Source of the DNA: Bacillota bacterium
Lineage (GTDB): Bacteria > Bacillota > Sulfobacillia > Sulfobacillales > Sulfobacillaceae
Direction: 5' to 3'
DNA: 40,030 nt
Assembly (NCBI GenBank): GCA_026627385.1
Contig: JAPNUR010000028.1
Span: forward strand, 1-40,030
The position numbers were made by a program, and so were the translations under genes. Shown here in pieces: positions 16,509 through 26,401 of the stretch (position 1 is its first letter; each line of letters starts with the position of its first letter). Under the pieces are notes generated by a model. It was not told the origin of the DNA and did not search any database. It was given only the letters and a program-made list of their open reading frames with translations.

Positions 16509-16703
16509 TTATTGTCCCCCCTCTTCAATCTCCTCTACCCGCACCAGATGGCGGACCTTGTGCACCATGCCGCGAATAGAAGGGTTGTCTTGGTGTTCGA
16601 CGCTATGCCACATCTTCCGAAGTCCCAATGATCGCACGGTATCCTTTTGATCCTTGGCGTAACCAATCGGGCTTTTCACCAGCGTAATCCGCAATTTAGC
16701 CAT
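16509..16703 (-). CDS. rpmD: 50S ribosomal protein L30
   Basis: A 64-residue protein, [20 protein letters not shown] followed by [22 protein letters not shown] 16703 has GGAGG 9 nt upstream and overlaps the rpsE stop by 8 nt. The open frame up to 16766 is only read-through of rpsE. Many bacteria lack rpmD; here it is intact. Confidence 0.96.
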   Translation of the reverse strand: MAKLRITLVKSPIGYAKDQKDTVRSLGLRKMWHSVEHQDNPSIRGMVHKVRHLVRVEEIEEGGQ

Positions 16704-17232
16704 GATGCGCTCCCTCCAGCACTTGACGCACGGTGAGACCTCGAAGCTTGGCCACGTGATGCGCACTTTTCAGCTGCTTCAGCCCGTCGATGGTGGCCGC
16801 CACGACGTTATTAGGATTCGACGTCCCCAATGACTTCGTCAAGACGTCGTGGATCCCCGCCGCCTCAAGCACCGCCCGCACCGGCCCGCCGGCAATGACG
16901 CCAGTACCGGGGGCAGCCGGCTTAATTAGCACGCGCCCAGCCCCAAAGACTCCGACGACCTGGTGGGGTATCGTGGTGCCCAAGCGGGGTACGGTAATCA
17001 TGTGCTTCTTGGCATCCTCCACGCCCTTACGAATAGCCTCGGGAATTTCGGCTGCCTTTCCTAGCCCTACGCCCACTTTCCCATCCTCGTCGCCCACAAC
17101 GACCAACGCGCTGAAGCTGAACCGCCGCCCGCCTTTCACCACCTTGGCCACGCGGTTAATCGCGACCACGCGTTCTTTGAGTTCGCCGGCGCCGCGCTTT
17201 TCGTCACCCACTGACGTTTGTCCTCGTGCCAT
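16696..17232 (-). CDS. rpsE: 30S ribosomal protein S5
   Basis: A 178-residue protein with the double-stranded RNA-binding S5 domain ([20 protein letters not shown], 18-37) and the C-terminal fold ([17 protein letters not shown]). It shapes the mRNA entrance and decoding fidelity. Overlaps rpmD. Confidence 0.97.
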   Translation of the reverse strand: MARGQTSVGDEKRGAGELKERVVAINRVAKVVKGGRRFSFSALVVVGDEDGKVGVGLGKAAEIPEAIRKGVEDAKKHMITVPRLGTTIPHQVVGVFGAGRVLIKPAAPGTGVIAGGPVRAVLEAAGIHDVLTKSLGTSNPNNVVAATIDGLKQLKSAHHVAKLRGLTVRQVLEGAHHG

Positions 17233-17252
17233 AATAGCCCCCTTGCTCGTTG

Positions 17253-17618
17253 TTAAAAGTCTAATCCAGCCTCGCGGGCGCCATCCGCCAGCGCCTTTAC
17301 TCGTCCATGATAGCGGTAGCCGCCCCGGTCAAAGACGACTTTCGTCACGCCTTGGGCCAACGCGCGCTCGCCGACCAGCCGCCCGACCTCGCGCGCTTTC
17401 TCCACCGTGAGCCGGCCGGGTAAAGCCTTGAGCTCTGGTTCGAGTGTCGACGCCGCGGCAATGGTATGCCCCCGCGTATCATCAATCACCTGCGCATAAA
17501 TATTGAGGTTTGATCGATAGACATTAAGGCGCGGCCGTTCAGGCGTACCCGAGATGCGCCCCCGAATACGGTAATGTCGCTTTTTACGGGCCGCGTTCCT
17601 GTCAAAACGCTTAATCAC
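17253..17618 (-). CDS. rplR: 50S ribosomal protein L18
   Basis: A 121-residue 5S rRNA-binding protein. It has [20 protein letters not shown] (18-37), the [11 protein letters not shown] segment and the C-terminal [20 protein letters not shown]. Lies between rplF and rpsE in the spc cluster. Confidence 0.97.
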   Translation of the reverse strand: MIKRFDRNAARKKRHYRIRGRISGTPERPRLNVYRSNLNIYAQVIDDTRGHTIAAASTLEPELKALPGRLTVEKAREVGRLVGERALAQGVTKVVFDRGGYRYHGRVKALADGAREAGLDF

Positions 17619-17627
17619 CTAACTCCC

Positions 17628-18167
17628 TCATTTCTTTCCAGTCTTGCCCACCTTGCGGCGTATGCGTTCACCTTTGTAATGGATGCCCTTGCCCTTATAC
17701 GGCTCTGGCGGACGCACGCTGCGGATTTTCGCAGCAATTTCTCCCACCGTTTCCCGATTGTATCCTTTCACAACGATATTTGTCGGGTTGGGCACGTCAA
17801 ATTCAATCCCTGGCGGCGGATCAATGTGCACCGGATGTGAATACCCCACAGTTAGCACCAGGCGTTGCCCCTGTTTTGCCGCACGGTACCCCACACCGGA
17901 GAGCTCCAACTGCTTCTCAAACCCCTTCGATACCCCTTCAATCATGTTGGCCACTAGTGTGCGGGACAGTCCCCATTGGGCACGCGCCATCCCGCTATCC
18001 TCCGTGGGCACCACCCGCACGGTCGCCCCGTCCACCTCGACCCGCACTTCCGGCCGCAGGGTTCGTTCCAGCGTTCCCTTAACCCCTTTGACCCGCACCG
18101 TGTGCCCTTCAACGGTCACTTCGACCCCGTCCGGCACCGCTATCGGCTGTCTCCCTATCCGTGACAT
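17628..18167 (-). CDS. rplF: 50S ribosomal protein L6
   Basis: A 179-residue protein of two repeated alpha/beta domains, opening [17 protein letters not shown]. The C-terminal L6 signature [19 protein letters not shown] is near residues 152-170. It supports the factor-binding site next to the sarcin-ricin loop. Confidence 0.97.
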   Translation of the reverse strand: MSRIGRQPIAVPDGVEVTVEGHTVRVKGVKGTLERTLRPEVRVEVDGATVRVVPTEDSGMARAQWGLSRTLVANMIEGVSKGFEKQLELSGVGYRAAKQGQRLVLTVGYSHPVHIDPPPGIEFDVPNPTNIVVKGYNRETVGEIAAKIRSVRPPEPYKGKGIHYKGERIRRKVGKTGKK

Positions 18168-18225
18168 CGTCGTCCCTTTCCTTTCGCCGCACGTACCGCC
18201 ATTGGCTACCCGACGTGCAACCTCT

Positions 18226-18618
18226 TTACCACACGTAACATAACACTTCGCCGCCGATGCGCTGTTCCCGCGCCTGCTTTTCGGTCATGACGCCGCGCGA
18301 CGTGGAAATAATGGCGATCCCGAGGCCGCCCAGCACGCGCGGCAACTCGTCGTAACCCGCATAAACCCTTAAACCGGGCCGGCTAATCCGCTTCAATCCG
18401 CTAATAACCCGCTCGCGGTTTGCACCGTACTTGAGGTGAATGCGCAGAATACCTTGTTTGCCGTCCTCGATGAGCTCGTAATCGCGAATGTACCCTTCTT
18501 GCTTCAAGATGTCGGCCAGCGCCCGCTTCATTCGCGACGCCGGAACATCCACCACCTCGCGGTACACAATATTGGCGTTACGAATGCGGGTGAGCATATC
18601 CGCAATGGGATCTGTCAC
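18226..18618 (-). CDS. rpsH: 30S ribosomal protein S8
   Basis: A 130-residue central-domain protein starting [20 protein letters not shown]. The C-terminal signature [20 protein letters not shown] is present. S8 represses the spc operon in E. coli; no comparable target hairpin was identified near rplE here. Confidence 0.97.
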   Translation of the reverse strand: MTDPIADMLTRIRNANIVYREVVDVPASRMKRALADILKQEGYIRDYELIEDGKQGILRIHLKYGANRERVISGLKRISRPGLRVYAGYDELPRVLGGLGIAIISTSRGVMTEKQAREQRIGGEVLCYVW

Positions 18619-18645
18619 GACGATCCTCCTTCCTTCTCTAGCGGC

Positions 18646-18831
18646 TTACCAGCTTGCCTTCCGAACCCCCGGAATCTCGCCGCGATGGGCTAGCTGGCGA
18701 AAGCACAACCGGCACAACCCGAAATCCCTCAGGTAGCCCCGCGGTCGCCCGCACAATTGACACCGGTGATATTGACGCACACGATACTTTTGCTTGCGCT
18801 TGGCTTTTGCTATGAGCGCCTTTTTTGCCAT
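18646..18831 (-). CDS. rpsN: 30S ribosomal protein S14 type Z
   Basis: The 61-residue zinc form of S14, with Cys 24, 27, 40 and 43 ([20 protein letters not shown]). In Bacillota the type-Z protein is the housekeeping version encoded between rplE and rpsH. No zinc-independent copy is visible in the window. Confidence 0.97.
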   Translation of the reverse strand: MAKKALIAKAKRKQKYRVRQYHRCQLCGRPRGYLRDFGLCRLCFRQLAHRGEIPGVRKASW

Positions 18832-18843
18832 GCTCGACCTCCT

Positions 18844-19395
18844 TTAATGCTCTTGCAAGGGCATCCCTAACATCGTCAACAACATCCGCGCTTCCTCGTC
18901 GGTGTTCGCGGTGGTGACCAAGGTCACGTCCATGCCGCGAATTTTGTCCACCTTGTCGTACTCAATCTCGGGAAAAATAATCTGTTCCCGAATCCCGAGC
19001 GTGTAGCTCCCGCGCCCGTCAAAGCCGCGCAGGGGCAAACCCCGGAAATCACGCACGCGGGGCAGGGCAATGTAGAATAGCTTTTCCAGAAAGTCGTACA
19101 TCCGCTGCCCTCTGAGCGTCACCTTGGCGCCAATGGGCATCCCCTCCCGAATTTTAAAGGACGCCACCGACTTTTTGGCCCGCGTGACCAACGGCTTTTG
19201 CCCCGTAATCCGCGCCAGCTCTTCGACGGCCGCATCGAGCGCTTTGGGGTTTCCCACCGCATCTCCAATGCCCATATTGATCACAATCTTGGCCATTTTG
19301 GGCACTTCCATGGGATTCTTGTAGTGAAACCGCTCCACCAATGCGGGCACGACTTCCTTATCGTAACGCTCCTTCAGTGCCGACTGAATTGCCAT
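18844..19395 (-). CDS. rplE: 50S ribosomal protein L5
   Basis: A 183-residue 5S rRNA-binding protein. Segments [20 protein letters not shown] (26-45) and [20 protein letters not shown] are diagnostic. L5 contacts P-site tRNA and helps load 5S rRNA with L18. Confidence 0.97.
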   Translation of the reverse strand: MAIQSALKERYDKEVVPALVERFHYKNPMEVPKMAKIVINMGIGDAVGNPKALDAAVEELARITGQKPLVTRAKKSVASFKIREGMPIGAKVTLRGQRMYDFLEKLFYIALPRVRDFRGLPLRGFDGRGSYTLGIREQIIFPEIEYDKVDKIRGMDVTLVTTANTDEEARMLLTMLGMPLQEH

Positions 19396-19413
19396 GACTT
19401 TGCTCCTCCGCTC

Positions 19414-19725
19414 CTAGTCCAGCGTTGCCCCGCACTTTTTGCATGCCCTCACCTTTTTGCCATTCTCGAGGAACTTGTGCGCAATCCGCGTGGGCTTTTT
19501 GCAGGACTTGCAAATGATCATCACATTCGAGACGTGAATCGGCGCCTCTTTGGTGATGATTCCCCCCTCGGGAAAATCTGGCGTGGGCCGCTGATGGCGC
19601 TTAACCAAATTGACTTTTTCCACCACTACTCGGTTTTCCTTAGGAATGGAGCGAATGATTTGGCCTTCCTTGCCTTTGTCTCGTCCCGCAAGCACGCGGA
19701 CCGTGTCGCCTTTTTTAACGTGCAC
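19414..19725 (-). CDS. rplX: 50S ribosomal protein L24 (zinc-ribbon form)
   Basis: A 103-residue assembly initiator with the KOW motif near the N-terminus (KKGDTVRVLAGRDKGKEGQI, 4-23). The C-terminal half holds two CxxC pairs (Cys 72, 75, 95, 98), a zinc-ribbon variant. The start is GTG 19725 with GGAGG 7 nt upstream. Confidence 0.96.
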   Translation of the reverse strand: MHVKKGDTVRVLAGRDKGKEGQIIRSIPKENRVVVEKVNLVKRHQRPTPDFPEGGIITKEAPIHVSNVMIICKSCKKPTRIAHKFLENGKKVRACKKCGATLD

Positions 19726-19749
19726 CCCTCGCCCTCCTTTCCACCCGAG

Positions 19750-20121
19750 TTACAGAACCTCCGGAGCTAGCGAGATAATTTTCATAAAATCGCGCTCCCT
19801 GAGTTCTCGTGCCACGGGCCCAAATATGCGGGTGCCTCGCGGTTCCTTCTCATCACCGCGCAAGATCACCGCCGCATTTTCGTCAAACTTGATATGGGAT
19901 CCGTCTGACCGGCGGCATCCCGTCTTGGTGCGCACAATCACCGCCTTCACCACATCGCCCTTTTTGACCACGCCCCCGGGCGAAGCGGACTTAACGGACG
20001 CTACGATGACATCTCCAATGTTTCCGTACTTCCGATACGATCCGCCCAACACCCGAATGCACATCAATTCCTTGGCGCCCGTGTTATCCGCGACTTGTAA
20101 GCGCGTTTGCGGCTGAATCAT
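19750..20121 (-). CDS. rplN: 50S ribosomal protein L14
   Basis: A 123-residue protein at the subunit interface, opening [20 protein letters not shown]. The later [20 protein letters not shown] and [12 protein letters not shown] are typical. L14 is the docking site of the silencing factor RsfS. Confidence 0.97.
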   Translation of the reverse strand: MIQPQTRLQVADNTGAKELMCIRVLGGSYRKYGNIGDVIVASVKSASPGGVVKKGDVVKAVIVRTKTGCRRSDGSHIKFDENAAVILRGDEKEPRGTRIFGPVARELRERDFMKIISLAPEVL

Positions 20122-20146
20122 AGAGACCCTCCTCTCTCACGATGCG

Positions 20147-20410
20147 CTACTCTTCGTGACGCTCAAGAATTTCCACCACACGCCAACGCTTTTCTTTCGA
20201 TAGTGGTCGCGTTTCCACAATGCGCACGCGATCTCCCACCCGGCACTGGTTGTCTTCGTCATGCGCCTTATAACGCTTCGTGCGCCGTAGCCGCCGTCCG
20301 TACAGCGGATGCGTCACCAATGATTCCACGGCGACAACGACCGTCTTTTGCATTTTGTCGCTCACCACAATGCCCTCGCGCACTTTGCGGCGCGTTCCTG
20401 TCTCGGCCAT
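20147..20410 (-). CDS. rpsQ: 30S ribosomal protein S17
   Basis: An 87-residue OB-fold protein: [20 protein letters not shown] (8-27), and the S17 signature [20 protein letters not shown]. Lies between rpmC and rplN. Confidence 0.97.
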   Translation of the reverse strand: MAETGTRRKVREGIVVSDKMQKTVVVAVESLVTHPLYGRRLRRTKRYKAHDEDNQCRVGDRVRIVETRPLSKEKRWRVVEILERHEE

Positions 20411-20425
20411 ACTCTCCCCCCTTCT

Positions 20426-20629
20426 TTACTGCGCGCTCTGGCTGAGCTCCCGCTCGCGAAGAATCGTATGCACCCGTGCAATATCTTTCTTCACCTGGCG
20501 AATCCGCATGGGATTTTCCAACTGCTGCGTAGCCAGCTGAAATCGCAGGCGGAATAATTGCTCCTTCAAGGACTTTAGTTGCGCTTCCAGTTCCTCCCGA
20601 CTCATTTGCCGCAGCTCATTAGGCTTCAT
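20426..20629 (-). CDS. rpmC: 50S ribosomal protein L29
   Basis: A 67-residue helical hairpin protein at the tunnel exit where trigger factor and SRP dock. Opening [20 protein letters not shown]; conserved [18 protein letters not shown]. Overlaps the rplP stop by 11 nt. Confidence 0.97.
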   Translation of the reverse strand: MKPNELRQMSREELEAQLKSLKEQLFRLRFQLATQQLENPMRIRQVKKDIARVHTILRERELSQSAQ

Positions 20630-21053
20630 GGGCGCTCTCTCCCATCGTGTCGCGGGTCACAAACCGCGTCTTAATTGGCAGTTTGTGTGCCGCGAGTCGC
20701 ATGGCTTCCCTCGCCACGTCCTCTGGCACGCCGCTTAACTCAAAGAGGATGCGGTCCGGCTTGACCACGGCCACCCAGTACTCGACGTTCCCTTTGCCGG
20801 ACCCTTGGCGTGTTTCGGCAGGCTTCTTCGTGACCGGCTTATCCGGAAAAATGGTAATCCAGACCTTACCCCCGCGGCGGATGTAGCGCGTCAACGCCAC
20901 GCGCGCCGCTTCAATCTGTCGGTCCGTAATCCATGCCGGTTCTAACGCCTGCAGTCCATAGTCGCCAAACGCTAGTCGATTTCCCCGGTGGGCCCGGCCC
21001 TTCAACCGCCCACGTTGCATTTTGCGATATTTCGTGCGCTTCGGCTGTAACAC
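20619..21053 (-). CDS. rplP: 50S ribosomal protein L16
   Basis: A 144-residue protein near the A-site tRNA elbow: [20 protein letters not shown] (4-23) and the signature [20 protein letters not shown]. The start codon is GTG 21053 with AGGAGG 8 nt upstream, spanning the rpsC stop. The Arg of the RQGSGKG motif (Arg-81 in E. coli, sometimes hydroxylated) is conserved. Confidence 0.97.
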   Translation of the reverse strand: MLQPKRTKYRKMQRGRLKGRAHRGNRLAFGDYGLQALEPAWITDRQIEAARVALTRYIRRGGKVWITIFPDKPVTKKPAETRQGSGKGNVEYWVAVVKPDRILFELSGVPEDVAREAMRLAAHKLPIKTRFVTRDTMGESAHEA

Positions 21054-21054
21054 C

Positions 21055-21735
21055 CTAACGCCCTCCTTCCACGGGGACCCCGGCCACTGGTCGCCGCACC
21101 TGACTCGGCAACACCTGCCCCTTGTATATCCACACCTTCACGCCAATCACGCCATACGTGGTATGCGCTTCAGCAAACCCGTAATCAATATCGGCGCGTA
21201 GGGTATGCAACGGAATCGAGCCTTCCCACGTCCATTCACGCCGGGCGATTTCCGCTCCCCCAAGGCGCCCGCTGACCATGACTTTTATGCCTTTGGCATT
21301 TTGGCGCATGGCTCGGGTCACCGCCTGCTTCATGGCCCGTTTAAAGGCGATGCGCTTTTCCAGTTGCGCCGCCACGGATTCCGCCACCAGCTGCGCGTCC
21401 GTTTCCGGGGATTTGACCTCCACGATATTGAGGTTGACCTGTCGCTTGGTCAGTGCCTCCAGCTCCTTCTTGAGCTGCTCGACCCCGACACCGCCCTTGC
21501 CAATGACCATGCCTGGCTTACCCGTGTGCACCGTCACCTTGAGTTTGTTGGCCGCGCCGCGCTCGATTTCAACGCGGGAAATGCCGGCGTTGTAGTGGCG
21601 CTTTTTCACATACTGGCGAATCCGGTAATCCTCTCCCAATAGATCCGGCGTCACCTTGTCGTTGCCATACCAGCGCGAGTCCCAACCTTTGATAATGCCG
21701 AGTCGCAAACCCTTTGGGTGTACTTTTTGGCCCAT
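21055..21735 (-). CDS. rpsC: 30S ribosomal protein S3
   Basis: A 226-residue protein with the KH domain ([20 protein letters not shown], about 49-68) and the C-terminal S3 domain ([20 protein letters not shown]). It lines the mRNA entry channel and has helicase function there. Confidence 0.97.
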   Translation of the reverse strand: MGQKVHPKGLRLGIIKGWDSRWYGNDKVTPDLLGEDYRIRQYVKKRHYNAGISRVEIERGAANKLKVTVHTGKPGMVIGKGGVGVEQLKKELEALTKRQVNLNIVEVKSPETDAQLVAESVAAQLEKRIAFKRAMKQAVTRAMRQNAKGIKVMVSGRLGGAEIARREWTWEGSIPLHTLRADIDYGFAEAHTTYGVIGVKVWIYKGQVLPSQVRRPVAGVPVEGGR

Positions 21736-21746
21736 GCTTCCCCCCC

Positions 21747-22100
21747 TTAATGCTGATGCCGTGGCTTCAACACAACGGAAATGTGGCTCGTCCGCTTCAT
21801 AATCGGAAACGCTTGACCACGGCTGCGCGGATGAATGCGCTTAAGAATCGGACCCCCGTCTACCCAGATGGCCGCCACGTATAAGTCCCGGGGGTCGAGG
21901 TCATGGTTGTTTTGGGCGTTCGCCACCGCGCTCTGAATGAGCTTCGCCACTACCTTGGATGCACGCTTTGGCGTGTGTCGCAAAATCGCCTGCGCATCGC
22001 GTACATCGCGTCCGCGGACCAAATCCACGACAATTCGCACCTTCCGCGGAGCGATGCGCACGTAGCGCGCATGCGCCCGCGCCTCCGCTGTTTCCGCCAT
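21747..22100 (-). CDS. rplV: 50S ribosomal protein L22
   Basis: A 117-residue protein: [20 protein letters not shown] (11-30) and the beta-hairpin tip [20 protein letters not shown] that lines the exit tunnel and is the site of macrolide-resistance changes in other species. No insertion or deletion is evident in the loop. Confidence 0.97.
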   Translation of the reverse strand: MAETAEARAHARYVRIAPRKVRIVVDLVRGRDVRDAQAILRHTPKRASKVVAKLIQSAVANAQNNHDLDPRDLYVAAIWVDGGPILKRIHPRSRGQAFPIMKRTSHISVVLKPRHQH

Positions 22101-22112
22101 TGGTTTTCCCCC

Positions 22113-22397
22113 TTATCGCATCCCAGTCGTCCGCTCAGACTTATCCGCATGCCCCTTAAAGGTACGGGTGGGCGCGAACTCGCCTAGCTTATGGCCGACC
22201 ATCTCTTCGCTAATGTAAATGGGCACATGCCTTCTGCCATCGTGCACCGCAATGGTGTGTCCCACCATGTCGGGAATGATCGTCGAGGCTCGAGACCACG
22301 TCTTGATAACCTTCTTCTCCCGTCGCTCGTTCTGCGCCTCAATCTTTTTCAAAAGGCTTGGATCCACGTACGGACCTTTTTTAACCGAACGCCCCAT
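22113..22397 (-). CDS. rpsS: 30S ribosomal protein S19
   Basis: A 94-residue head protein: [20 protein letters not shown] and [23 protein letters not shown] 22397 is chosen over the longer frame (to 22490) because AAGGAG lies 7 nt upstream and the 31 extra residues are simply read-through of rplB. It contacts S13 and the A-site finger. Confidence 0.97.
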   Translation of the reverse strand: MGRSVKKGPYVDPSLLKKIEAQNERREKKVIKTWSRASTIIPDMVGHTIAVHDGRRHVPIYISEEMVGHKLGEFAPTRTFKGHADKSERTTGMR

Positions 22398-22408
22398 TCC
22401 CTCACTCC

Positions 22409-23236
22409 TTACTTCCGCCGTCGCACTATCAGGCGATCCGAGGCTTTGCGCTTTTTCCGCGTCTTCTTCCCTAATGCCGGCTTCCCCCATGGCGTCACCG
22501 GATGCTTGCGGCCAATCGGCGCTTTCCCTTCACCACCACCGTGCGGGTGGTCTACGGGATTCATCACCACGCCACGCACGCTAGGCCGCCGACCCAGCCA
22601 GCGGTTGCGTCCCGCTTTGCCGATGGTAATGTTTTCGTGCTCGACGTTACCCACTTGGCCTACGGTGGCCATGCACGTCAGTAACACCCGGCGCAGTTCG
22701 CCCGACGGCAACCGGAGGAGCGCATAGCGTCCTTCCTTCGCCGCCAGTTGCGCCGAGGTGCCCGCGGACCGCGCAAGCTGCGCGCCCTTGCCCGGCATGA
22801 GCTCCACTGCATGCACCACGGTGCCCACCGGCATGTCCTTCAGAGCCAAGGCGTTGCCAGGCTTAATGTCAGCTCCCGGCCCGGCCATGACCGTGTCGCC
22901 CACCTTGAGGCCTAACGGCGCCAAGATGTAGGCCTTCTCCCCATCGCTATATTGGAGGAGCGCAATCCGCGCTGTGCGGAACGGATCGTACTCAATCGCC
23001 ACGACCTCCGCCGGCACCCCGATCTTTTGCCGCTTAAAATCAATCACGCGGTACCGGCGTTTGTTGCCGCCCCCCCGATGGCGCACGGTAATGCGTCCGT
23101 GGTGGTTGCGCCCGGCTTTGCGGTGCATGCCCCGCGTCAGCGACTTTTCCGGCTTCTTTTTGGTAATTTCCTCGAAAGTGGACACCGTCATCTGGCGCAC
23201 TCCGGGCGACGTCGGTTTCAGCTTGCGGACTGGCAT
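22409..23236 (-). CDS. rplB: 50S ribosomal protein L2
   Basis: A 275-residue protein needed for subunit association and peptidyl-transferase activity. The C-terminal [20 protein letters not shown] contains the conserved histidine near the active centre. The N-terminal RNA-binding domain includes [20 protein letters not shown]. Confidence 0.97.
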   Translation of the reverse strand: MPVRKLKPTSPGVRQMTVSTFEEITKKKPEKSLTRGMHRKAGRNHHGRITVRHRGGGNKRRYRVIDFKRQKIGVPAEVVAIEYDPFRTARIALLQYSDGEKAYILAPLGLKVGDTVMAGPGADIKPGNALALKDMPVGTVVHAVELMPGKGAQLARSAGTSAQLAAKEGRYALLRLPSGELRRVLLTCMATVGQVGNVEHENITIGKAGRNRWLGRRPSVRGVVMNPVDHPHGGGEGKAPIGRKHPVTPWGKPALGKKTRKKRKASDRLIVRRRK

Positions 23237-23251
23237 AATCGTTCTCCTTCC

Positions 23252-23536
23252 TTACACCCCTTCAAAGAATTCGATGCTGTCGCCCGGTGCTAAGGTCACG
23301 ATCGCCTTTTTGCCGCGAGACGTGTAGCCGCGCGAGGTGCCTCGCCGTTTTGGCTTCGCCGGCGTCCAAAGCGTATTGACCTTTGTGACCCGGACCTTAA
23401 AGATTTCCTCCACCGCCTGCCGGATTTGCACCTTGTTGGCTCGTGGATCGACTTCGAACGTGTACTTGTTTAACGCCATGGCGTCCGTACTCGCTTCGGT
23501 AATCACCGGCCTTAACAATACGTCGTAAGGGTTCAC
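23252..23536 (-). CDS. rplW: 50S ribosomal protein L23
   Basis: A 94-residue tunnel-exit protein: [20 protein letters not shown] and the [20 protein letters not shown] signature. GTG start at 23536 overlapping the rplD stop by 4 nt (GTGA), so its expression depends on rplD translation. Confidence 0.97.
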   Translation of the reverse strand: MNPYDVLLRPVITEASTDAMALNKYTFEVDPRANKVQIRQAVEEIFKVRVTKVNTLWTPAKPKRRGTSRGYTSRGKKAIVTLAPGDSIEFFEGV

Positions 23537-24159
23537 GACCCGAACACCCCCTCCACCGCGCGAACTGCGTCACGGTCCAACACGAGCCGATGGTACTTGA
23601 GAAGGTTATACACATCCAAACTTTGCGCCGTGATCGTCCGCACGTCCTGAAAATTGCGTGCCGAGCGCTTCAGCGTGTCGATGGGTGTCGCGGTGACGAA
23701 TAGCACGTTATAGCCCAGATTGAAGCGATCTAAGATCTCCTTAAGCACCCGCGTCTTGGGCTCGCCGACATCCAGCGTGTCAACCACCAGAAGCTCCTGA
23801 TCCTTCAATTTGGCGCTGAGCGCCTGCCGAATGGCCGCCTGACGCATCTTTTGCGGAAAGCGCATGCTGTAATCCCGCGGGTGGGGTCCAAACACCACCC
23901 CACCGTGACGCCATTGCGGAGCGCGAATGCTGCCAGCCCGCGCACGGCCGGTCCCCTTTTGCCGCCAGGGCTTGCGCCCGCCGCCCCGCACCTCTCCGCG
24001 GGTCTTGGTGTCCGCCGTGCCTTGGCGTTGATTCGCGCGGTACACCATCACGGCCTGGTGCAACAGGGGAATATTGGGTTCAGCCCCGAATACCCGATCA
24101 GACAGCTCCATTTCGCCGACGACCTCGCCCGCCAAGTTATACACGTTTACAGTCGGCAT
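23533..24159 (-). CDS. rplD: 50S ribosomal protein L4
   Basis: A 208-residue protein with the tunnel loop [20 protein letters not shown] (about 60-79). In E. coli L4 represses the S10 operon by attenuation. Here rpsJ follows tuf by 18 nt, so a classical S10 leader is absent. Start overlaps the rplC stop (TAATG). Confidence 0.97.
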   Translation of the reverse strand: MPTVNVYNLAGEVVGEMELSDRVFGAEPNIPLLHQAVMVYRANQRQGTADTKTRGEVRGGGRKPWRQKGTGRARAGSIRAPQWRHGGVVFGPHPRDYSMRFPQKMRQAAIRQALSAKLKDQELLVVDTLDVGEPKTRVLKEILDRFNLGYNVLFVTATPIDTLKRSARNFQDVRTITAQSLDVYNLLKYHRLVLDRDAVRAVEGVFGS

Positions 24160-24809
24160 TAGACGGCTCCTTTCCGCTTGCGAACTGTCTCGCGCACCAT
24201 GACCAGGGACCCCCGCGGACCAGGTACCGCGCCCTTGACCATCAGGAGATGGCGATCCGCGTCCACTCGCACCACGGTGAGCCGCAATACCGTCACCCGC
24301 TCGTGACCCTTATGCCCTGGCATCCGTCGCCCTGGCCGCACCCGACCACCACCGCCAGACATTCGCGGTCCTAGCGAACCTACCCGCCGGTGATACTTCG
24401 AGCCGTGACTCATGGGACCTCGGCGAAATCCCCAGCGTTTAATGCCTCCCGCGAAGCCCTTGCCCTTGCTGGTACCGATGACATCGACAATATCGCCGGG
24501 TTGGAACGCCTCTTCAACCCGCACAAATTGGCCGGGCTCGAGCTCGGTCGCCCCTGGCAAGCGAAATTCCCTCACGTAGCGCACGGGCGTCAGCCCCCGC
24601 TGTTGGTAATCCTTCAACTGCTGGTACGCGACCTTTTTCTCTTTAATGGCTCCCATTCCCAGCTGCACCGCTTCGTACCCATCTCGCTCCTTGGTACGCA
24701 GGCGCATTACCTGATTGGGCTCCGCACGAATCACGGTAACCGGTATAGCGCGGCCTTCCTCGTCAAATACTTGAGTCATGCCGAGCTTGATGCCCATAAT
24801 GCCCTTCAT
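24159..24809 (-). CDS. rplC: 50S ribosomal protein L3
   Basis: A 216-residue protein that begins MKGIMGIKLGMTQVFDEEGR and carries the extended loop FRRGPMSHGSKYHRRVGSLG near the peptidyl-transferase centre, where the conserved Gln of E. coli is a methylation site. Second gene of the S10 cluster. Confidence 0.97.
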   Translation of the reverse strand: MKGIMGIKLGMTQVFDEEGRAIPVTVIRAEPNQVMRLRTKERDGYEAVQLGMGAIKEKKVAYQQLKDYQQRGLTPVRYVREFRLPGATELEPGQFVRVEEAFQPGDIVDVIGTSKGKGFAGGIKRWGFRRGPMSHGSKYHRRVGSLGPRMSGGGGRVRPGRRMPGHKGHERVTVLRLTVVRVDADRHLLMVKGAVPGPRGSLVMVRETVRKRKGAV

Positions 24810-24822
24810 AATGTCCCCCCGC

Positions 24823-25131
24823 CTACAGCTTGATCTCGATGTCCACGCCAGCGGGGAGATCCAGACGCATCAAGGCATTGACGGTCTTTTGACTCGGATC
24901 CATGATGTCAATCAAGCGCTTATGGATCCGACGCTCAAACTGTTCGCGAATGTCCTTTTCCCCGTTGGGCGCGGTCAAGATGGTGTAGATGGTCTTTTCC
25001 GTCGGCAGCGGGATCGGGCCGGAGACAGCGGCGCCATTGCGCCGCGCTGTCTCCACGATCCGTACCGCAGATTGATCCAGCACCTCGTGATCGTACGCTT
25101 TAAGTCGTATGCGAATCTTCTGCTGCGCCAC
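24823..25131 (-). CDS. rpsJ: 30S ribosomal protein S10
   Basis: A 102-residue protein, also NusE, a partner of NusB/NusG in antitermination. Opening [20 protein letters not shown], then [20 protein letters not shown]. It starts 18 nt after tuf, so the str and S10 operons are joined here. Confidence 0.97.
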   Translation of the reverse strand: MAQQKIRIRLKAYDHEVLDQSAVRIVETARRNGAAVSGPIPLPTEKTIYTILTAPNGEKDIREQFERRIHKRLIDIMDPSQKTVNALMRLDLPAGVDIEIKL

Positions 25132-25149
25132 GAATTTTCCCCCTACCCC

Positions 25150-26352
25150 TTACGCCTTAATCGCAGTCACAACACCAGCGCCCACGGTGCGACCGCCCTC
25201 GCGAATGGCGAACCGGAGTCCTTCTTCCATCGCAATCGGGGCAATGAGCTCCACATCCATGCGCACGTTGTCACCGGGCATCACCATCTCGACCCCTTCA
25301 GGCAACTGCACGACGCCGGTGACGTCGGTGGTCCGGAAGTAAAATTGCGGCCGGTAACCATTGAAGAATGGCGTATGACGCCCGCCCTCCTCCTTGGTCA
25401 GCACGTACACTTCGGCACTGTATTTGGTGTGCGGCTTAATCGTCCCCGGTTTCGCCAACACTTGGCCCCGCTCAACCTCATCCTTGTCAATTCCGCGCAG
25501 GAGGCAACCAATGTTGTCCCCAGCCACGGCCACGTCGAGGGTCTTGCGGAACATTTCTACCCCGGTGACCACCGACTTCTTCGCCGTCTCGGTAAGCCCG
25601 ACAATCTCCACCTCGTCGCCCACTTTAACCTGACCCCGCTCCACGCGTCCGGTCACCACGGTGCCGCGCCCGGTAATGGAATGGGTGTCTTCTACCGGCA
25701 TTAAGAAGGGCCGTTCGGTGTCGCGTTCGGGCGTGGGAATGTAGTCGTCCACCGCATCCATAAGTTCCCAGATTTTCCCGCACCACTCGCAGTCGCGCTT
25801 CCCGCAGCCGCATTCCAACGCCTTGAGCGCGGACCCGGCGACAATGGGAATCTCATCGCCCGGAAATTCGTAGCTGGACAACAGGTCGCGCACCTCAATC
25901 TCAACCAGCTCCATAAGCTCGGGGTCATCGACCATGTCAGACTTGTTCAAGAACACCACAATGTTGGGCACCCCGACTTGCCGGGCCAGCAAAATGTGTT
26001 CGCGCGTTTGCGGCATTGGACCATCGGCCGCGGATACCACCAAAATGGCTCCATCCATCTGCGCCGCACCCGTAATCATGTTTTTCACATAGTCCGCGTG
26101 CCCAGGGCAGTCCACATGCGCGTAGTGCCGCTTGTCAGTCTCGTACTCGACGTGCGCCGTGGCAATGGTAATCCCACGCTCGCGCTCTTCTGGCGCCTTG
26201 TCAATTTGGTCATATGCCGTGTATTCAGCCTTGCCTTGGGTGGCCAACACCCGCGTAATGGCCGCCGTCAAGGTGGTTTTCCCGTGGTCCACGTGGCCAA
26301 TGGTGCCGACGTTGACGTGAGGCTTCGTGCGCTCGTACTTCTTCTTCGCCAT
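25150..26352 (-). CDS. tuf: elongation factor Tu with a cysteine-rich insertion
   Basis: A 400-residue GTPase delivering aminoacyl-tRNA. G motifs are GHVDHGKT (19-26), DCPGH (81-85), NKSD (136-139) and GSALKAL (173-179). Directly after the last motif there is an insertion with Cys 181, 183, 188 and 191 ([11 protein letters not shown]), a possible zinc site absent from E. coli EF-Tu; I recall similar insertions in some Bacillota lineages. Domains II and III look ordinary. It has GAGGAGG 10 nt before ATG. No second tuf gene is in the window. Confidence 0.97.
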   Translation of the reverse strand: MAKKKYERTKPHVNVGTIGHVDHGKTTLTAAITRVLATQGKAEYTAYDQIDKAPEERERGITIATAHVEYETDKRHYAHVDCPGHADYVKNMITGAAQMDGAILVVSAADGPMPQTREHILLARQVGVPNIVVFLNKSDMVDDPELMELVEIEVRDLLSSYEFPGDEIPIVAGSALKALECGCGKRDCEWCGKIWELMDAVDDYIPTPERDTERPFLMPVEDTHSITGRGTVVTGRVERGQVKVGDEVEIVGLTETAKKSVVTGVEMFRKTLDVAVAGDNIGCLLRGIDKDEVERGQVLAKPGTIKPHTKYSAEVYVLTKEEGGRHTPFFNGYRPQFYFRTTDVTGVVQLPEGVEMVMPGDNVRMDVELIAPIAMEEGLRFAIREGGRTVGAGVVTAIKA

Positions 26353-26401
26353 GAATCGGTTACCTCCTCTAAATATGCGCCTCTGGGGCGGAATCGGCTG
26401 G

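Noticed and set aside
22398-22490. N-terminal extension of S19 (and similar in-frame extensions of L30, L10, rpoA, infA, truA)
   Set aside because: The extra residues are read-through of the preceding gene or leader; the internal starts have better ribosome-binding sites or match family starts.
24778-25704. 308-codon plus-strand open frame opposite rpsJ and tuf
   Set aside because: Spans two conserved genes and their gap in antisense; composition is that of a shadow frame.
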